Shown piece after piece: positions 61,820 through 64,000 of a DNA stretch of 64,000 nt (its first letter is position 1; every line of letters starts with the position of its first letter). The notes below the pieces were generated by a model. The model did no database searches and was not told the DNA's origin. It was given only the letters and a program-made list of their open reading frames with translations. The stretch is from CAVYGN01 sp963796325 (lineage in GTDB: Bacteria > Spirochaetota > Brevinematia > Brevinematales > JAOACQ01), in the NCBI GenBank assembly GCA_963796325.1, contig CAWCLF010000003.1, positions 186,001 through 250,000 of the forward strand. Reading direction: 5' to 3'. The position numbers and the translations under genes were made by a program.

Positions 61820-62644
61820 ATGCGTAAAAAAAATAAACTCCTGTTCTGCATCCTCTTCTTCACCGCAGTATTGCCGGCCTGTGTAAAATTGTTCGCACAT
61901 AACCTTGCAGAATCGTCCAATAGTAATGGCCCGGGATACGGAGTTGTCGGATTCGAAGAAAAGCTCGGGCATTACATCCCCATGGATCTCCATTTTAAGG
62001 ACGAAACGGGATCGGCAGTCGCTTTGAAAGATCTCGTTAAAGGGCCGACAATCCTCACGATTGTTTATTACAGGTGCTCGAACGCATGCGGCTATTTTGA
62101 AACGAGCCTGTCCAGGGCTCTCTTGGGTTACCTGAACGGCGGGGCTCAGGCGCCCGAATTTATATCGATCAGCATAAACGAAGATGAAACGCCAGCCGAT
62201 GCGCAAAACGCAAAAAGAATGACGCTGGAATCAATCGGGATCCCTTATCCTGACGAAAAATGCCGTTTTCTTACCGGCGGCGTCGACAGCATCAGGAAAA
62301 TAACGGATGCGGTAGGTTTCCGTTATGTAAAAAGAGGCGGAGAATTCGACCATCCCCTGGGGCTGATCATCCTTTCCCCGGAGGGGAAAATCGTGAGATA
62401 TATCATCGGGACCGAAATACTGCCGGTAGATTTGAATATTTCACTTATGGAAGCTTCCGGCGGAATTGTGAGTCCGACAATAGCGCGGGTGCTGCGTTAC
62501 TGCTTCAGTTACGACCCCAAAAGCCATCTTTTCGTTTTCAATATGCTCCGGGTAAGCGGCACTGCCGTCTTTTTATTGGCCGGGGCTTTCATTGCATATC
62601 TTGTATTTTCAGGGAAGAAAAATAGAGCTGCCGGAGGAAAATAA
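61820..62644 (+). CDS. SCO1/SenC-family copper chaperone
   Basis: The 274-residue protein has an N-terminal signal or membrane segment (about 6-26), a thioredoxin-fold SCO domain, and a C-terminal membrane segment (about 245-265). The copper site is complete: Cys86 and Cys90 in CSNACG (C-x3-C) and His178 in FDHPLGL. It delivers copper to the CuA centre of cytochrome oxidase. Its ending TAA overlaps the ATG of subunit I by 1 base, so the two are coupled. The extra C-terminal anchor is seen in some lineages. Confidence 0.88.
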   Translation: MRKKNKLLFCILFFTAVLPACVKLFAHNLAESSNSNGPGYGVVGFEEKLGHYIPMDLHFKDETGSAVALKDLVKGPTILTIVYYRCSNACGYFETSLSRALLGYLNGGAQAPEFISISINEDETPADAQNAKRMTLESIGIPYPDEKCRFLTGGVDSIRKITDAVGFRYVKRGGEFDHPLGLIILSPEGKIVRYIIGTEILPVDLNISLMEASGGIVSPTIARVLRYCFSYDPKSHLFVFNMLRVSGTAVFLLAGAFIAYLVFSGKKNRAAGGK

Positions 62645-64000
62645 TGGACAGCGATGCCGCTCTTGTAAAACATGAAGAATATGTCCCCTTTTACGTCAAC
62701 AGGGGAAAATACCGGGGTATTTTTGCATGGATATTTTCCAGCGACCATAAGAGGATCGGGATACTTTACCTTGTAGCTATAATGACATTTTTTTCGCTGG
62801 CAGTATTGATAGGCGTATTTATGAGGATAAATATGATCCCGGGTATGAAGATCATGACGGCCCAGCAGTACAACGAAATGTTTACGCTCCACGGGGTTAT
62901 CATGATTTTCCTGGTAGTCATTCCGGCGGTTCCGACAATATTCGGTAATTTCTTCCTGCCCATACTGATAGGCGGACAGGACATGGCCTTTCCCCGTCTC
63001 AATCTCTTTACCTGGTATCTTTTCATAACGGGAGCGGTCCTCGTTTTTGTATCGGCATTCACGGCAGGCGGGCCGATCGACACCGGCTGGACATTTTATG
63101 TGCCTTTCAGCCTGAGGACGACGGTCAACGTCCCGCTCGCGGTATTTTCCGTATTTGTGCTGGGGATGTCCAGCATCCTGACAGGAATAAATATAGTCAC
63201 AACGGTTCACCAGCTCAGGGCGCCTGGTATGGGCTTCTGGAAGATGCCTCTTTCGGTCTGGGGTTTTTATGCTACGGCATGGGTCCAGATACTTGCCACG
63301 CCGATAATCGGCATAACCATGATACTGATCCTCATCGAGAGGATTTTCGGCATAGGGGTCTTCGACCCGGTGAAAGGGGGCGATCCTCTTTTGTATCAGC
63401 ATCTTTTCTGGATATATTCCCACCCCGCGGTATATATAATGATACTTCCGGCGATGGGGGTCATATCCGACATCTTCCCGGTTTTTTCACGGAAAAGCAT
63501 ATTCGGTTATAAAATGATCGCCTTTTCGAGCCTTGCCATAGCCAGCGTGGGTTCGCTTGTCTGGGGGCATCATATGTACGTAAGCGGACAGAGCGATTTT
63601 GCCGGCATTCTTTTTTCACTTCTGACGTTCCTTGTCGCAGTGCCGAGCGCGATAAAGGTATTCAACTGGCTGGGCACCATGTACAAGGGTTCCATAAGGG
63701 TCGAACCCCCTTTTCTGTTCGCCCTCTCGTTTATATTCCTGTTCTCCATAGGGGGGCTTACGGGGCTCCTTATCGGAGCGCTGGCCCCTAACGTCCAGCT
63801 TCACAATACATATTTTATTGTCGGTCATTTCCATTATGTCATTTTCGGCGGCATGGGTTTCGGCCTTTTTGCGGCGTTCCATTACTGGCTTCCGAAAATA
63901 ACGGGCAGGATGTACAAAAAATTCCCGGCCGTTCTTTCCTGGCTTATCATGTTCATAGGATTCAATATATTTTACTTTACGATGCTGGTAATGGGGTGGG
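62644..64000 (+). CDS. Haem-copper oxidase subunit I, A2 type (partial, runs off the window)
   Basis: The frame is open from ATG 62644 to the window end, giving 452 codons of a family of about 530 or more. Haem a ligands His83 (TLHGV) and His397, haem a3 ligand His395 (GHFHYVIFGG), and copper B ligands His260, His309 and His310 (WGHH) are all present. Tyr264 in HPAVY is cross-linked to His260 in the family. IYSHPAVY replaces GHPEVY, giving the Tyr-Ser version of the D-channel end that marks A2-type oxidases. It should reduce oxygen to water and pump protons. Subunits II-III may lie to the right. Confidence 0.92.
   Translation, partial: MDSDAALVKHEEYVPFYVNRGKYRGIFAWIFSSDHKRIGILYLVAIMTFFSLAVLIGVFMRINMIPGMKIMTAQQYNEMFTLHGVIMIFLVVIPAVPTIFGNFFLPILIGGQDMAFPRLNLFTWYLFITGAVLVFVSAFTAGGPIDTGWTFYVPFSLRTTVNVPLAVFSVFVLGMSSILTGINIVTTVHQLRAPGMGFWKMPLSVWGFYATAWVQILATPIIGITMILILIERIFGIGVFDPVKGGDPLLYQHLFWIYSHPAVYIMILPAMGVISDIFPVFSRKSIFGYKMIAFSSLAIASVGSLVWGHHMYVSGQSDFAGILFSLLTFLVAVPSAIKVFNWLGTMYKGSIRVEPPFLFALSFIFLFSIGGLTGLLIGALAPNVQLHNTYFIVGHFHYVIFGGMGFGLFAAFHYWLPKITGRMYKKFPAVLSWLIMFIGFNIFYFTMLVMGW

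Noticed and set aside
62509..63423. A 304-codon open frame on the minus strand
   Set aside because: It lies opposite the SCO1 end and oxidase subunit I, whose catalytic histidines are all present in the plus frame. Its translation is highly polar with no recognisable domain.
1..64000. CRISPR arrays, insertion sequences, tRNA or rRNA genes
   Set aside because: I read the intergenic stretches and found no spaced direct repeats, transposase or integrase, and no cloverleaf-like or rRNA-like sequence. A covariance-model scan was not possible here.

Overview
The window is a densely coded stretch (about 45 protein genes, few long gaps) from a diderm, respiring bacterium. Lipoprotein signals, a LolA-like protein, LolCDE-type permeases, two likely outer-membrane barrels, an alpha-2-macroglobulin/PbpC pair and haem-copper oxidase genes all point to a Gram-negative envelope and aerobic or facultative metabolism. 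A LacI-type sensor fused to a hybrid kinase and GGDEF domain, several TTG starts and the recC-recB-recD order would fit a spirochaete-like lineage, but the phylum cannot be fixed from this sequence. No tRNA, rRNA, CRISPR array, integrase or transposase was seen.

Region 1 (1-19614, almost all minus strand) looks like one large envelope-lipid or polyene biosynthesis and export locus. Its left part is a type II fatty-acid/polyketide core: a partial acyl-activating ligase, acyl carrier protein, two ketosynthases with complete Cys-His-His triads, a CrtI-family FAD oxidoreductase and a FabG ketoreductase. A small CuA lipoprotein gene on the plus strand (5421-5843) separates this from a second block: LolA-like protein, two FtsX/LolCE-type permeases, a LolD-type ATPase, an esterase-like lipoprotein, a PlsC acyltransferase, a membrane-anchored NodB-like protein, a small membrane protein, a methyltransferase, a RetSat-like FAD oxidoreductase, two barrel-like proteins, an uncharacterised secreted protein and a B12-binding radical SAM enzyme. 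A plausible promoter lies at its right edge (19642-19670). No dehydratase or thioesterase is visible; they may lie left of the window.

Region 2 (19707-28816, plus) is an operon for an energy-converting hydrogenase-related (Ehr) membrane complex: ferredoxin/NuoB-like small subunit, HyfB, HyfC, HyfE, HyfF and a NuoC/NuoD-like large subunit. All four [NiFe] cysteine ligands of the large subunit are replaced, so it should not be a hydrogenase. An old-yellow-enzyme reductase with a cysteine tail begins the operon and an HTH-PTS IIA fusion sits inside it.

Region 3 (28826-39555) holds signalling and transport genes: a CheY-like receiver, a 1238-residue LacI-sensor/histidine kinase/receiver/GGDEF/zinc-ribbon protein, a J-domain protein, a TAXI-type binding protein, a TetR-MATE pair with a very clear operator-promoter region, and a class III nucleotidyl cyclase. 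Two related palindromic intergenic elements flank the sensor-DnaJ pair.

Region 4 (39704-51148, plus) carries a giant alpha-2-macroglobulin with a duplicated membrane domain at its N terminus, PbpC, a SpoIID-family protein, then an acyltransferase/N-acyltransferase pair suggestive of aminolipid synthesis. Region 5 (51209-60344, minus) is recC-recB-recD followed by a DUF1499 membrane protein. Region 6 (60544-64000, plus) has a Spy-like periplasmic protein with a clear terminator, then a DUF2231 membrane protein, SCO1 and the first 452 codons of an A2-type haem-copper oxidase subunit I that runs off the window. The detached CuA lipoprotein at 5421 could be a partner of that oxidase.
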